Below, piece by piece: positions 15,221 through 23,815 of a DNA stretch of 64,000 nt. Position numbers and translations under genes: made by a program. A model generated the notes under the pieces. The model was not told the DNA's origin. It was given only the letters and a program-made list of their open reading frames with translations, and made no database searches. The DNA comes from Pseudomonas mediterranea CFBP 5447 (GTDB taxonomy: Bacteria; Pseudomonadota; Gammaproteobacteria; Pseudomonadales; Pseudomonadaceae): positions 498,756 through 562,755 of the forward strand of contig NZ_KN322987.1 of the NCBI RefSeq assembly GCF_000774145.1. Direction: 5' to 3'. Each line of letters starts with the position of its first letter. The stretch's first letter is position 1.

Positions 15221-17149
15221 TCATTTCATCGTCTGCCCAATCGCCTGCACCAAATCAATCTGCTTGAACGGCTTGGTCAGCCGTGGCAGTTGCGTGGCGA
15301 AGCCTTCCAGGCGTTCGGCGTAACCGGTGGCAAGAATCACCGGCAAGGTGGGTTGGCGGTCTCGCAGCAATTTCGCCAGTTGCGCACCGTCCATCTGGGG
15401 CATGGCCATGTCGGTGATTACCAGGTCGATGTCCGGGTTGAGCTCGTACAGCTTCAGCGCCTGCGCGCCCGACGGAGCGCAGAGCACCCGGTGTCCCAGG
15501 TCTTCGATCAACAGGCGGGTGCTGGTCAGCACCAGGCTGTCATCGTCGACCACCAGCACCAGCAATTCCTGGGTCGACAACGGCGCCGACGCCTGGACCG
15601 GCAGTGTCTCCGGTGCCGAGTGATCGGCCACCGGTAGCCACAACTCAGCGGTGGTACCGACCCCCTTCTGGCTCTTGAGGATCAATCGCCCGCCCAACTG
15701 CTCGGCCAGGCCATGCACCATGGACAAGCCCAGGCCCGTACCCTTGCCGACCCCCTTGGTGGTGAAGAACGGGTCCACCGCCGAGGCCAGCGTCGCTTCA
15801 TCCATCCCCTCGCCTTCATCGGTGATCGACAGGCAGACGTACCGTCCGGGCTTCAAGGGCAGTTCCGGTGCCCCGGTTTCCCGTCGCTCATCGGCCGCAA
15901 TCAGGATGCGCCCGCCGTGGGGCATGGCATCCCGGGCGTTGGTCGCCAGGTTGAGGATGGCCAGCTCCAGCTGGTTGACGTCCGCCAGGACCGGCGACAG
16001 CGCATCGGCGAAGCTGGTCTGGATGTGGATTGACGGGCCCATGGAGCTTTGCAGCAGACCGCTGATGCCCTGCACCAACCCCGCCAGTTCGACCGATTCG
16101 GACGTCAGTTTCTGCCGGCGGGCAAAGGCCAGCATCCGCTGGGTCAGCGAAACACCGCGTAGCGCGCCCTGGGTCGCATTGTCCAGCAGTTGGCCGAGTT
16201 TCGGGTCGACAGGCATGCGCTTGCGCACGATCTCCAGATTGCCGAGGATCACCGTGAGCAGGTTGTTGAAATCATGGGCGATGCCGCCGGTGAGCTGCCC
16301 GATGGCCTGCAGCTTCTGCGATTGAAACAGCGCCTCGCGGGCCTGTTCGAGGGCCTGCTGCGCCTGGGTAGCGTCGGTGATGTCGCGGGTGATCTTGGCG
16401 AACCCCAGCAACGCGCCCGTGTCGCTGCGGATCGCATCGATGACCACGTGGGCCATGAACCGCGTACCGTCCTTGCGCATCCGCCAACCCTTCTTCTCGA
16501 AGCGCCCCTCGCTGGCGGCGATGCTCAGCGCCCGCTCTGGCTCACCATTTTCACGGTCTTCGGGGGTGTAGAACATCGAAAAATGTCGGCCGATGGCCTC
16601 CGCCGGCAGATAGCCCTTGATGCGCTGCGCGCCCTGGTTCCAGTTGGTCACCTGCCCATCAGGATCGAGCATGTAAATGGCGTAGTCCGTAACGCTCTGT
16701 ACCAGCAGGCGGAACTGCTGCTCGCTTTGCTTGAGGGTTTCCTCGGCCATCTTGCGATCGGTCAGGTCGCGGGTGATCTTGGCAAAACCGAGCAAGGTGC
16801 CGCTCTGGGTGTCGATGATCGGGTCGATGACCACGTGGGACCAGAACAGCGTACCGTCCTTGCGCACCCGCCAGCCCTCACCTTCGAAACGGCCTTCGCG
16901 CAAGGCGGTGTCCAGTGCGCGTTGCGGCAGGCCGGCGGCGCGGTCCTGATCGGTGTAGAAGCGGGAGAAATGCTGGCCGAGGATTTCGGACTCCTCATAA
17001 CCCTTGAAGCGCCGGGCACCGGAATTCCAACTGGTGATGATGCCTGCAGGGTCGGTCATGTAGATGGCATAGTCGACCACGGCGTCGATCAGCAGCCGAA
17101 AACGCTGTTCCTCGTTGATGCGGGCAGTCTTCTGATTGTTCTCAAGCAT
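15221..17149 (-). CDS. Hybrid sensor histidine kinase/response regulator with two PAS domains
   Basis: The 642-residue protein has two tandem PAS units (about 14-134 and 140-262), a dimerisation/phosphoacceptor region with H292 in GGIAHDFNNLLTV, an ATPase domain with N-box N404 (LATNARDAMP), G-boxes DEGEGMD and GKGTGLGLS, and a C-terminal receiver domain with phosphoacceptor D580 (VITDMAMP) and K626. No membrane segment or signal peptide is present, so it should sense a cytoplasmic signal. No DNA-binding output domain is attached; the phosphoryl group is likely passed to a separate Hpt or regulator protein, or the receiver tunes the kinase. The two PAS units are strikingly similar to each other. 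No regulator gene is adjacent. Confidence 0.93.
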   Translation of the reverse strand: MLENNQKTARINEEQRFRLLIDAVVDYAIYMTDPAGIITSWNSGARRFKGYEESEILGQHFSRFYTDQDRAAGLPQRALDTALREGRFEGEGWRVRKDGTLFWSHVVIDPIIDTQSGTLLGFAKITRDLTDRKMAEETLKQSEQQFRLLVQSVTDYAIYMLDPDGQVTNWNQGAQRIKGYLPAEAIGRHFSMFYTPEDRENGEPERALSIAASEGRFEKKGWRMRKDGTRFMAHVVIDAIRSDTGALLGFAKITRDITDATQAQQALEQAREALFQSQKLQAIGQLTGGIAHDFNNLLTVILGNLEIVRKRMPVDPKLGQLLDNATQGALRGVSLTQRMLAFARRQKLTSESVELAGLVQGISGLLQSSMGPSIHIQTSFADALSPVLADVNQLELAILNLATNARDAMPHGGRILIAADERRETGAPELPLKPGRYVCLSITDEGEGMDEATLASAVDPFFTTKGVGKGTGLGLSMVHGLAEQLGGRLILKSQKGVGTTAELWLPVADHSAPETLPVQASAPLSTQELLVLVVDDDSLVLTSTRLLIEDLGHRVLCAPSGAQALKLYELNPDIDLVITDMAMPQMDGAQLAKLLRDRQPTLPVILATGYAERLEGFATQLPRLTKPFKQIDLVQAIGQTMK

Positions 17150-17203
17150 TTTTGGCCGGAGCGTCCGTGTAGATTTCTTTGCGAAGTATGGTGCAATTCC
17201 CTT

Positions 17204-17292
17204 TGTGAGCGCGAGCCTGCTCGCGATAGCGGTCGTTCAATGGGCACCTAAGAGACTGACACACCGCTATCGCGAGCAGGCTCGCTCCCACA
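17204..17292. repeat. REP doublet, GTGGGAGCGAGCCTGCTCGC type, overlapping a coding end
   Basis: A left copy (TGTGAGCGCGAGCCTGCTCG, with one changed spot) faces CGCGAGCAGGCTCGCTCCCA. The right half overlaps the last codons of the helicase gene ending at 17248, so the REP supplies that protein's final residues. Confidence 0.85.
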
Positions 17293-19578
17293 GGATCTGG
17301 CAGGATGTTCTTGACTGACAGACCACCAACCCGGCAATAAGTGCTGCACCCGGGCCTCGCCGAACCGGTCGTCGATCAACATCACCACCCCCCGGTCCTG
17401 TTGGGTGCGGATGACGCGACCGGCGGCCTGGACGACTTTCTGCAGGCCGGGATACAGGTAGGTGTAGTCGTAGCCATCGCCGAAGATCGCGGTCATGCGC
17501 TGCTTGATCTGTTCGTTGACCGGATTGAACTGCGCCAGCCCCAGGGTGGCGATGAACGCGCCGATCAGCCGTGAGCCCGGCAAGTCGATGCCCTCGCCGA
17601 ACGCGCCGCCCAGCACCGCGAAGCCGATGCCCTGGGTGTGTTCCATGAACCGTTCGAGAAAAGCCTGTCGGGACGCTTCGTCCATTCCTCGGGATTGACT
17701 CCAGATAGCGATGTCCGGATGCCGTTCGGCAAACAGCCCGGCCACCTGTTGCAAGTAATCGAAGCTGCTGAAAAAGGCCAGGTAGTTGCCGGGACGCTCG
17801 CCGAACTGGCGCGCCATCAAACCGACAATCGGTTCCAGCGAAGCCTGGCGGTGGGCAAAACGGGTGGAAATCCGACTGACGACCTGGACGTCCAATTGCC
17901 CGGCGTGGAACGGCGATTCCACGTCGATCCACACCGTGTCCGCCGGAGTGCCCAACAGGTCGGCGTAGTAGTGCCGCGGGCTCAGGGTCGCGGAGAACAG
18001 CACGCTGCTGCGGGCCGCCGTGAGCCTTGGCCGCAAGAAACCGGCCGGCACCACGTTGCGCAGGCACAAGGTGGAGAGGCTGCGCTGACGGCCGAGTTCA
18101 CGCTTATGGATGTCGAACAGGAAATGCTCGTTGAACGATTCCGCCACTCGACCGAACTGCAAGGCCTCGAAGTAGAACGCCTGTAAATCGCCGTCCAGGC
18201 CCTGGGGATGGTCATTGAGGTAATCGCCGATGGCCGTGGTGCACAGGGACAGCGCCTGGAGCAGTTTCTCCGGTGGTTTTTCATAGGCCTGGTAGGCCGC
18301 CATCTGCGGAGCGTGCAAGGCGTTCCATTGACGATTGACCCGCTGCAAGGCTTTCTTCAGGGCTTCGGGAGCGGTTCTGCGCACGGCGGCCAGTGTCGAC
18401 TGGTCGAGTGTCGCGCTGTACATCTGCCGTCCCCGCTCCACCAGGTTATGGGCCTCGTCCACCAGGGTCGCGACAGTCAAGCCATCGGCCTGGGCCAGGG
18501 CGAACAGCAAGGCGCTGAAGTCGAAATAATAGTTGTAGTCGGCGACGACCACGTCTGCCCAACGGGCCATTTCCTGGCTGAGGTAGTACGGACACACCTC
18601 ATGGGCCAGCGCAATCTCGCGCAAGGCAGCCTGATCGAGCAAGGTGAGCCTGCTGGCGGCCTCGCGGGCGCCGGGCAGGCGATCATAGAAACCACGGGCC
18701 AACGGGCAGGATTCGCCGTGGCAAGCCTTGTCCGGGTGCTCACAGGCTTTGTCCCTGGCGACCATTTCCAGGACCCGCAACGGCATCGACGGCGCGCTAT
18801 GGGTGATCACTCGCGCCGCATCCAGGGCCAGCTTGCGCCCCGGCGTCTTGGCCGTGAGAAAGAACACCTTGTCCAGCTGCTGCGGCGCCAGGGCCTTGAG
18901 CATCGGGAACAGCGTGCCGACGGTCTTGCCGATGCCGGTGGGCGCCTGGGCCATCAGGCAACGTCCGGTACTGACAGCCTTGAACACCGACTCGGCCAGG
19001 TGCCGCTGCCCCGGCCTGAAGCCGGCGTGGGGAAAGGCCAGCGTTTGTGCGCCGGCATTGCGCGCCTGTCGATGGGCCATTTCCTGTTCGGCCCAGACCA
19101 GGAACAAGGCGCACTGCTGTTCGAAGAAGGCTTCGAGCTGCGTCGCCTCGAAGCCTTGCGTCAGGCAGGTTTCCTTCTCACTGACGATGTCGAAATACAC
19201 CAGCGCCACCTCGATACGCGACAGCTGCAGCTTCTGGCACATCAGCCAGCCGTAGATCTTCGCCTGGGCCCAGTGCAACTGGCGATGATTGGCCGGCTGC
19301 CTGGAGAGGTCGCCGCGATAGGTCTTCACCTCCTCGACGCAGTTGCGGACCGGGTCGTAGCCGTCGGCCCGTCCCTTGACCCGCATGCTCCGGTAACGGC
19401 CTTCGAGGCTGATCTCGGCCTGATACGTCTCGCTGCGCCGGGACGCCACGGTGCGGTGGCCGACAATGCCTTCCAGTGCCGTGGGCGACGGGGTAAAGCG
19501 CAGGTCCAGGTCACCGGTCTTGGCGGTGAACTCGCATAACGCCCGCACGGCGATGCTGTAGGCCGGCTCCAGGGTCAT
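17248..19578 (-). CDS. XPD/DinG-type Fe-S helicase with N-terminal PD-(D/E)XK nuclease motif
   Basis: The 776-residue protein starts at ATG 19578, which overlaps the upstream nuclease stop (ATGA). Residues 60-115 carry a RecB/Cas4-like nuclease signature: D72 (GRADGYD), E83-V-K85 and Q105-x3-Y109. The helicase core follows with Walker A APTGIGKT (K218), four cysteines C279, C286, C291 and C329 placed as in the XPD iron-sulfur domain, and DEAH at 374-377. The C-terminal half contains the LFSATLSPRHYY and GIDLPGSRLIGAFI motifs of the second RecA-like domain and QAAGRVIRTQQDRG. It would unwind and perhaps cut branched or damaged DNA. The last residues (about CGSEPARDSGVSVS) are encoded by a REP element. 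Coupling to a FAN1-type nuclease points to crosslink or fork repair. Confidence 0.9.
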   Translation of the reverse strand: MTLEPAYSIAVRALCEFTAKTGDLDLRFTPSPTALEGIVGHRTVASRRSETYQAEISLEGRYRSMRVKGRADGYDPVRNCVEEVKTYRGDLSRQPANHRQLHWAQAKIYGWLMCQKLQLSRIEVALVYFDIVSEKETCLTQGFEATQLEAFFEQQCALFLVWAEQEMAHRQARNAGAQTLAFPHAGFRPGQRHLAESVFKAVSTGRCLMAQAPTGIGKTVGTLFPMLKALAPQQLDKVFFLTAKTPGRKLALDAARVITHSAPSMPLRVLEMVARDKACEHPDKACHGESCPLARGFYDRLPGAREAASRLTLLDQAALREIALAHEVCPYYLSQEMARWADVVVADYNYYFDFSALLFALAQADGLTVATLVDEAHNLVERGRQMYSATLDQSTLAAVRRTAPEALKKALQRVNRQWNALHAPQMAAYQAYEKPPEKLLQALSLCTTAIGDYLNDHPQGLDGDLQAFYFEALQFGRVAESFNEHFLFDIHKRELGRQRSLSTLCLRNVVPAGFLRPRLTAARSSVLFSATLSPRHYYADLLGTPADTVWIDVESPFHAGQLDVQVVSRISTRFAHRQASLEPIVGLMARQFGERPGNYLAFFSSFDYLQQVAGLFAERHPDIAIWSQSRGMDEASRQAFLERFMEHTQGIGFAVLGGAFGEGIDLPGSRLIGAFIATLGLAQFNPVNEQIKQRMTAIFGDGYDYTYLYPGLQKVVQAAGRVIRTQQDRGVVMLIDDRFGEARVQHLLPGWWSVSQEHPARSCGSEPARDSGVSVS

Positions 19579-21281
19579 GCGCCCTGCTCCATCCATTGCA
19601 CATGGCAGACCGCAACGGGCATCCGGTGTTCGTGACAGAACGCCAGCCAGCGCAATTGATTGTCCTGCAGGCGATCGCCGGGGCCTTTGACTTCGATCAT
19701 GCGATAGGTCTTGTGCTGCGGCCAGAACTGGATCAGGTCCGGCATGCCGGCCCGGTTGGCCTTGATGTCCAGCAACAGGCGATTGAACCAATGCTTGAGG
19801 TGTTCGGCCGGCAGGCAATCGAGCGCCTGATGCAACAGTTCTTCGGACACGGCGCCCCAGAACACGAAAGGCGACTGGACGCCCCATTTCTCCGTATAGC
19901 GACGGACAATGGTGTCCCGATAGCGTCCGTCGTCGAGTTCCGCGAAGCAGGCTGCGAACAGCTCGGCGCGGCGGACAGGGAAATCCTCGTTGAGCAGGTC
20001 CACCGGACCGCGCTGGAACGGATGGAAAAACGCCCCCGGCAACGGCGCGAAAATCGCCGGCCAGCACAACAGGCCGAACAACGAGTTGATCAGGCTGTTC
20101 TCGACGTAATGCACCGGAGCGGTGTCGTCGTGCAAATGGGCCTGGACGTGATACTCCACCGACAGGACCGGATCGACGCGGGGCAGGTGCAGGTCCAGCC
20201 GCTCCACGTCCCGGGCCACGGCACGGGGCACCGGCGGCCCGCCCAGTTTGCGTTGCAAACGCGGCAGGACCCTGAGCAATGCCTGGGTTTCAGCGGCGTT
20301 TTCCGGCGCACGCGCAGCCACTTCCCCCAGTTCCAGGGCCAAGGCGTACTCGCCGATGCGCTCCAGCACGCGGATCATCCGCAACCGTGCACCGGGGTAG
20401 GTGCAATCGCGATAGATGCACAGGGCCTGGGCAAAATCGCCGATGCGTTCGGCGTGCTGGCCGATCTGGAACAGCAACTTGCCCCGCCGCCGCTCCAGCC
20501 ATGGGTTGTCCAGAGCCAGTGCATTGACTTGGCCGACGATGTCTTCCAATGGCTCGCCGGCTTCGAAACGCTGCTGGCAATCGTGCAGGGACAGACAGGC
20601 ATCGACATCCTGACGGCTGCGCAAGCCGCGGGATTCGGCACTGAACGCCACGGCTTCATAGGTAAAGATGCCCAGGTCCGCCAGCACGAACTCCGACCAG
20701 TCCTGATAGAGGTTGCCAAAGAACATCAGTCGCAGGCGGTCGCAGGTTTCCATGATCGTCAGGCTGTACAACCGGTCTTGCAGTTGCGGGCACCACTGAT
20801 TGAATGACTGTGCTTCGTCCAGGCGATCACCCAGGGCCTGGAGCCATTCGGTCTTTTTCGCCTTGGGGCGTTCGATCAGGTGGCCCAGGCACAGGATGAT
20901 TTCCGGCTTGAGCAACACTTCGAACAGTTCGACGAGGTTCAAGGGCTGCTGGTCCTGGACCCAGCTCAGGGCCAGCAGCGGCCCTACCGCCACGCCAATG
21001 TCGCCGATTTCCAGGTAATGCAACTTGCTGTGCCGAAAGCGCAATCCCTTGCGCATCACCATGCGCACCAGCAACCCCTGGGACGGACGTGGCAAGGACG
21101 TGAAGTCATCGATGAACCGCTGCTCCTCCAGGCTGAGCACGTCGGCATAGCGTTGCGTCAGCCAGGCAAGCACCTGCTGGAAATTGTTCAGGTAGTAGAA
21201 GGGATCGTCGAGAGGGTTGGCTGTCACGGGAAGAAGCGCCACGGGTGCTGGAGTACTGGTTATGCGTACAGATACCAGCAA
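19575..21281 (-). CDS. FAN1-type VRR-NUC structure-specific nuclease
   Basis: The product (about 568 residues) matches bacterial FAN1 in length and layout: an N-terminal helical part beginning DDPFYYLNNFQQVLAWL, a central TPR-like/SAP-like region (residues 230-340, CIYRDCTYPGARLRMIRVLERIGEYALALELG), and a C-terminal VRR-NUC domain with the PD-(D/E)XK residues D515 (GMPDLIQF), E530 and K532 (MIEVKGPGD) and Q539. FAN1 cuts 5' flaps and resolves DNA interstrand crosslinks. The longest reading starts with TTG at 21281 without an obvious Shine-Dalgarno; GTG codons at 21242 and 21227 are alternatives and would keep the conserved domain. It is translationally coupled to the nuclease-helicase gene. 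Confidence 0.9.
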   Translation of the reverse strand: MLVSVRITSTPAPVALLPVTANPLDDPFYYLNNFQQVLAWLTQRYADVLSLEEQRFIDDFTSLPRPSQGLLVRMVMRKGLRFRHSKLHYLEIGDIGVAVGPLLALSWVQDQQPLNLVELFEVLLKPEIILCLGHLIERPKAKKTEWLQALGDRLDEAQSFNQWCPQLQDRLYSLTIMETCDRLRLMFFGNLYQDWSEFVLADLGIFTYEAVAFSAESRGLRSRQDVDACLSLHDCQQRFEAGEPLEDIVGQVNALALDNPWLERRRGKLLFQIGQHAERIGDFAQALCIYRDCTYPGARLRMIRVLERIGEYALALELGEVAARAPENAAETQALLRVLPRLQRKLGGPPVPRAVARDVERLDLHLPRVDPVLSVEYHVQAHLHDDTAPVHYVENSLINSLFGLLCWPAIFAPLPGAFFHPFQRGPVDLLNEDFPVRRAELFAACFAELDDGRYRDTIVRRYTEKWGVQSPFVFWGAVSEELLHQALDCLPAEHLKHWFNRLLLDIKANRAGMPDLIQFWPQHKTYRMIEVKGPGDRLQDNQLRWLAFCHEHRMPVAVCHVQWMEQGA

Positions 21282-21444
21282 CGGACGACTCGGGCAACTG
21301 CAAAGGATGAGTGGTTCCTTTAATTAAAAGGTGAAATCCCTTGGTAGACGATGAACTTTCCTACAGTAAGCAGGACCAATGGCGGTTGATTACAGTGATG
21401 GCGCAGCCGGATGAGCTGCGTCCTTTTGATCGAGAGGTATGGAT

Positions 21445-21669
21445 ATGAACATCAGATTTCTGGGCCTGCCTTTGGCTGCCGCAGCGTTCCTGGCGCTGGC
21501 CGGTTGCTCGACGCCGACCGTCGTGACCTTGCAGAACGGTACCCAGTATTTGACCAAGGACACCCCCAACACCCGCACGTCCGACGGTTTCTACGAGTTC
21601 GAAGACATTGCCGGCAAGAAAGTCCGGGTGCGCGCCGACGACGTGGCGACGATTCGCAAGGAAGACTGA
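21445..21669 (+). CDS. YgdI/YgdR-family small lipoprotein
   Basis: The 74-residue product has a signal peptide and lipobox (LAALAGC-like: ALAGC with the cysteine near residue 21) followed by a small SH3-like beta domain (VVTLQNGTQYLTKDTPNTRTSDGFYEFEDIAGKKVRVRADDVATI). This is the YgdI/YgdR (DUF903) fold. ATG 21445 is preferred over the ATG at 21439 because GAGAGG ends seven bases before it. The +2 residue is Ser, so outer-membrane localisation is expected. Function is unknown in the family. A pair of REP doublets follows. Confidence 0.92.
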   Translation: MNIRFLGLPLAAAAFLALAGCSTPTVVTLQNGTQYLTKDTPNTRTSDGFYEFEDIAGKKVRVRADDVATIRKED

Positions 21670-21675
21670 ACCCTC

Positions 21676-21756
21676 TGTGGGCGAGTGTCAGCCGACACAT
21701 TTTGCGACCGCACGGCCGCCATCGCGAGCAGGCTCGCTCCCACTCGGCTCCCACAG
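21676..21756. repeat. Degenerate REP of the GTGGGAGCGAG type
   Basis: The left arm (TGTGGGCGAGTG) is diverged while the right arm ATCGCGAGCAGGCTCGCTCC is intact and followed by a second partial CTCCCACAGG. It belongs to the second REP family in this window. Confidence 0.7.
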
Positions 21757-21798
21757 GGGATCTGCGGTGATCACAGAATCACGGTCACCGCCGGACAA

Positions 21799-21886
21799 TG
21801 TGGGAGCGAGCCTGCTCGCGATGGCGGCACATTCAACATCGATGCAGGCAGGTCCACCGCTATCGCGAGCAAGCTCGGTTCCCACA
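21799..21886. repeat. REP doublet, GTGGGAGCGAGCCTGCTCGC type
   Basis: TGTGGGAGCGAGCCTGCTCG faces CGCGAGCAAGCTCGGTTCCC. With the preceding degenerate copy it forms a tandem REP cluster at the 3' end of the exoenzyme operon, where it may protect or terminate the lipase mRNA. Confidence 0.88.
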
Positions 21887-21892
21887 GAGGCA

Positions 21893-23743
21893 TCAGGCGA
21901 ACACCATGTTCTCCCCAACCTGCCCCAGCCCTACCCCCACCAAAGTCACCGAACTGTCGCCCACCGTGAGCAACGTGTCGGCGCCCACCTGCGACAGGTG
22001 CTGGCTGTAGTCGTAACCCGCCCCGGCTCCCTGTACGCCGATGAACACCAAGGTGTCCCCCCCGTCGTAACCGCTGATCCGGTCCTGGCCGAACGCGCCG
22101 TTGAAGATGAAGGTGTCGTTGCCACCGCCCGATTGCATCACGTCATTGCCCGAACCACCGACGAAGGTGTCGTTCCCGGCACCGCCGACCAACCGGTCGT
22201 TACCCTCCAGGCCGAACAGCCAGTCGCCCGTCGCCCGCGCCACCAGGGTATCGTCAGCCGCGCTGCCGTTGGCCGATGAGGCATACGCGGTCAGGTTGCC
22301 CCCGGTCAACAGGCCGTTGGCGGTGACGCTGTGGCTCACCTCATTCTTGAGCATTCCCCAGAGCGCTCCGGGCTCCTGGCTGACCAGCGTACCGATGTCG
22401 CGAGTGATGCTGATCGCGCCGTGGGCATCACGCACGTACAGCGTGCCGGCCCCGTCATGGGCGAAGCTGAAATCCTTCACCGACTGCTGCAACTGCAGAC
22501 TGTTGGTGCCCTGCCCGCCCAGGATCACGTTATAGCCACCGCCGTCGCGGAACGTATCGTTGCCGGCGCGGCCTTCCAGGTAATCGTTGCCTTGGCCGCC
22601 CTGGATCAGATCGGCCTGGTCGCTGCCAATGATGAAGGTGCTGCCGGTATGGGCGTCGGCGTTGCGATTGAGGTCCTGCACCCAGGTATTGCCCCGGGCC
22701 GGGTCCGACAGGTTGGCGACGATGATGGTGGAGTCTTTTTCGGTCAGGTCGTAGAACGCCGACCCCATGATCCGTCCCATGCCATCGCCATAACCGGTGG
22801 GCAGGTGGGAAATCCAGGTGGGAATGTTGAGGATGGAAAACGGCAACACGTTCCAGGCCGTCGAAGCGTAGTGGTCGTTGAAGCTGACGATGTTGTTGGT
22901 GGCCGATTCCTGTGGCGCATCATGCACGCCCACCGACGCCAGGTTGAACGTCGAGCCGTCCAGCGCCCGGAAGACCGGGTCGTTTTCATAGCCGATGTTC
23001 AGCACTTTGTCGGTGCCGCTCTGTGTCGGTGAGGCATAGGCAATGTAGTTGGCGCTGTTGTAGAACCCCGACCACTTGTCCGCGCTCAAGTCTGCCATGC
23101 TGTTGACCGCCAACCCGCCCAGGCTGTGACCGCTGACCTGCACGTCCTTGCCCGTCAGGCCGTGGGCCTGGGCAAACCTGGCGACATCCCCAAGCAGGTT
23201 GCCGAAGGCTTCACCGGCGTAGTTTTTCGCATAGTCCTTGGGCCCCAGGGCGGCCATCAAGTCGTTGATCACATCGCCGATGGAGTCGGTGATCAGGTTT
23301 TCCCGGGGGCCGCTGGTACCACGAAACGACACGCCGATTTCCTGCAGATGCCCCTCGGCGTCGTACTTGCCAAGGATCTCCACTTGCGCGGTGGTGTAGC
23401 CGGCCTTCTCGCCAAAGAACGTTCCGCGACCATCCACCTTGCCGGCATAGCCCAGTTGCGAGGCGCTGATGGGGGTCCAACCGGCCTTTTGCAGCGCTTC
23501 GAGGGCAAGCTTTTCCGAGTCGGGATTCCACGGCACGCCGGGAATCACTCCCTGGGAATCGGTGCCGCCCAGCAGCGCCGTGACCAGGGTCGCCGGCAGA
23601 CCGGCACCGAAGCCATTGTGCTGGTAGCCGGAAGCGAAGCCGTTGTCGAGGTTATGGTAGGAATACAGCATGATCGCCATCGCATCGCTGACCAATGCCT
23701 TGGACTCGGTGGTGCCGAGGTTTTTGTAGTCGTAGATACCCAT
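21893..23743 (-). CDS. lipA: Secreted family I.3 lipase (polyurethanase-type), type I secretion substrate
   Basis: The 616-residue protein starts at MGIYDYKNLGTT (ATG 23743 after GAGAGGCAG). It matches family I.3 lipases, with the catalytic triad at S207 (VSGHSLGG), D255 (ENDPVF) and H313. Glycine-rich RTX nonapeptides appear in two groups (about 392-425, GGQGNDYLEGRAGNDTF, and about 520-560, GLEGNDRLVGGAGNDTF), which bind calcium and fold the protein outside the cell. There is no N-terminal signal peptide; the hydrophobic C-terminus ending MVFA is the expected type I secretion signal. It hydrolyses triglycerides and, in close relatives, polyester polyurethane. It is the last gene of the leftward exoenzyme operon and should be exported by AprDEF. 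Confidence 0.95.
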   Translation of the reverse strand: MGIYDYKNLGTTESKALVSDAMAIMLYSYHNLDNGFASGYQHNGFGAGLPATLVTALLGGTDSQGVIPGVPWNPDSEKLALEALQKAGWTPISASQLGYAGKVDGRGTFFGEKAGYTTAQVEILGKYDAEGHLQEIGVSFRGTSGPRENLITDSIGDVINDLMAALGPKDYAKNYAGEAFGNLLGDVARFAQAHGLTGKDVQVSGHSLGGLAVNSMADLSADKWSGFYNSANYIAYASPTQSGTDKVLNIGYENDPVFRALDGSTFNLASVGVHDAPQESATNNIVSFNDHYASTAWNVLPFSILNIPTWISHLPTGYGDGMGRIMGSAFYDLTEKDSTIIVANLSDPARGNTWVQDLNRNADAHTGSTFIIGSDQADLIQGGQGNDYLEGRAGNDTFRDGGGYNVILGGQGTNSLQLQQSVKDFSFAHDGAGTLYVRDAHGAISITRDIGTLVSQEPGALWGMLKNEVSHSVTANGLLTGGNLTAYASSANGSAADDTLVARATGDWLFGLEGNDRLVGGAGNDTFVGGSGNDVMQSGGGNDTFIFNGAFGQDRISGYDGGDTLVFIGVQGAGAGYDYSQHLSQVGADTLLTVGDSSVTLVGVGLGQVGENMVFA

Positions 23744-23815
23744 GTGTTGCTGCCTCTCTTTTTGTTGTTGGAATAGGTGCAAAGTGAAGGGTCCAACCGG
23801 CCGTTTCTCCTCGGC

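Noticed and set aside
19579..20067. N-terminal extension of the helicase frame to 20067
   Set aside because: The extension runs into the FAN1-type gene in another frame. The ATG at 19578 overlapping the upstream stop and the start of the nuclease motif region fits better.
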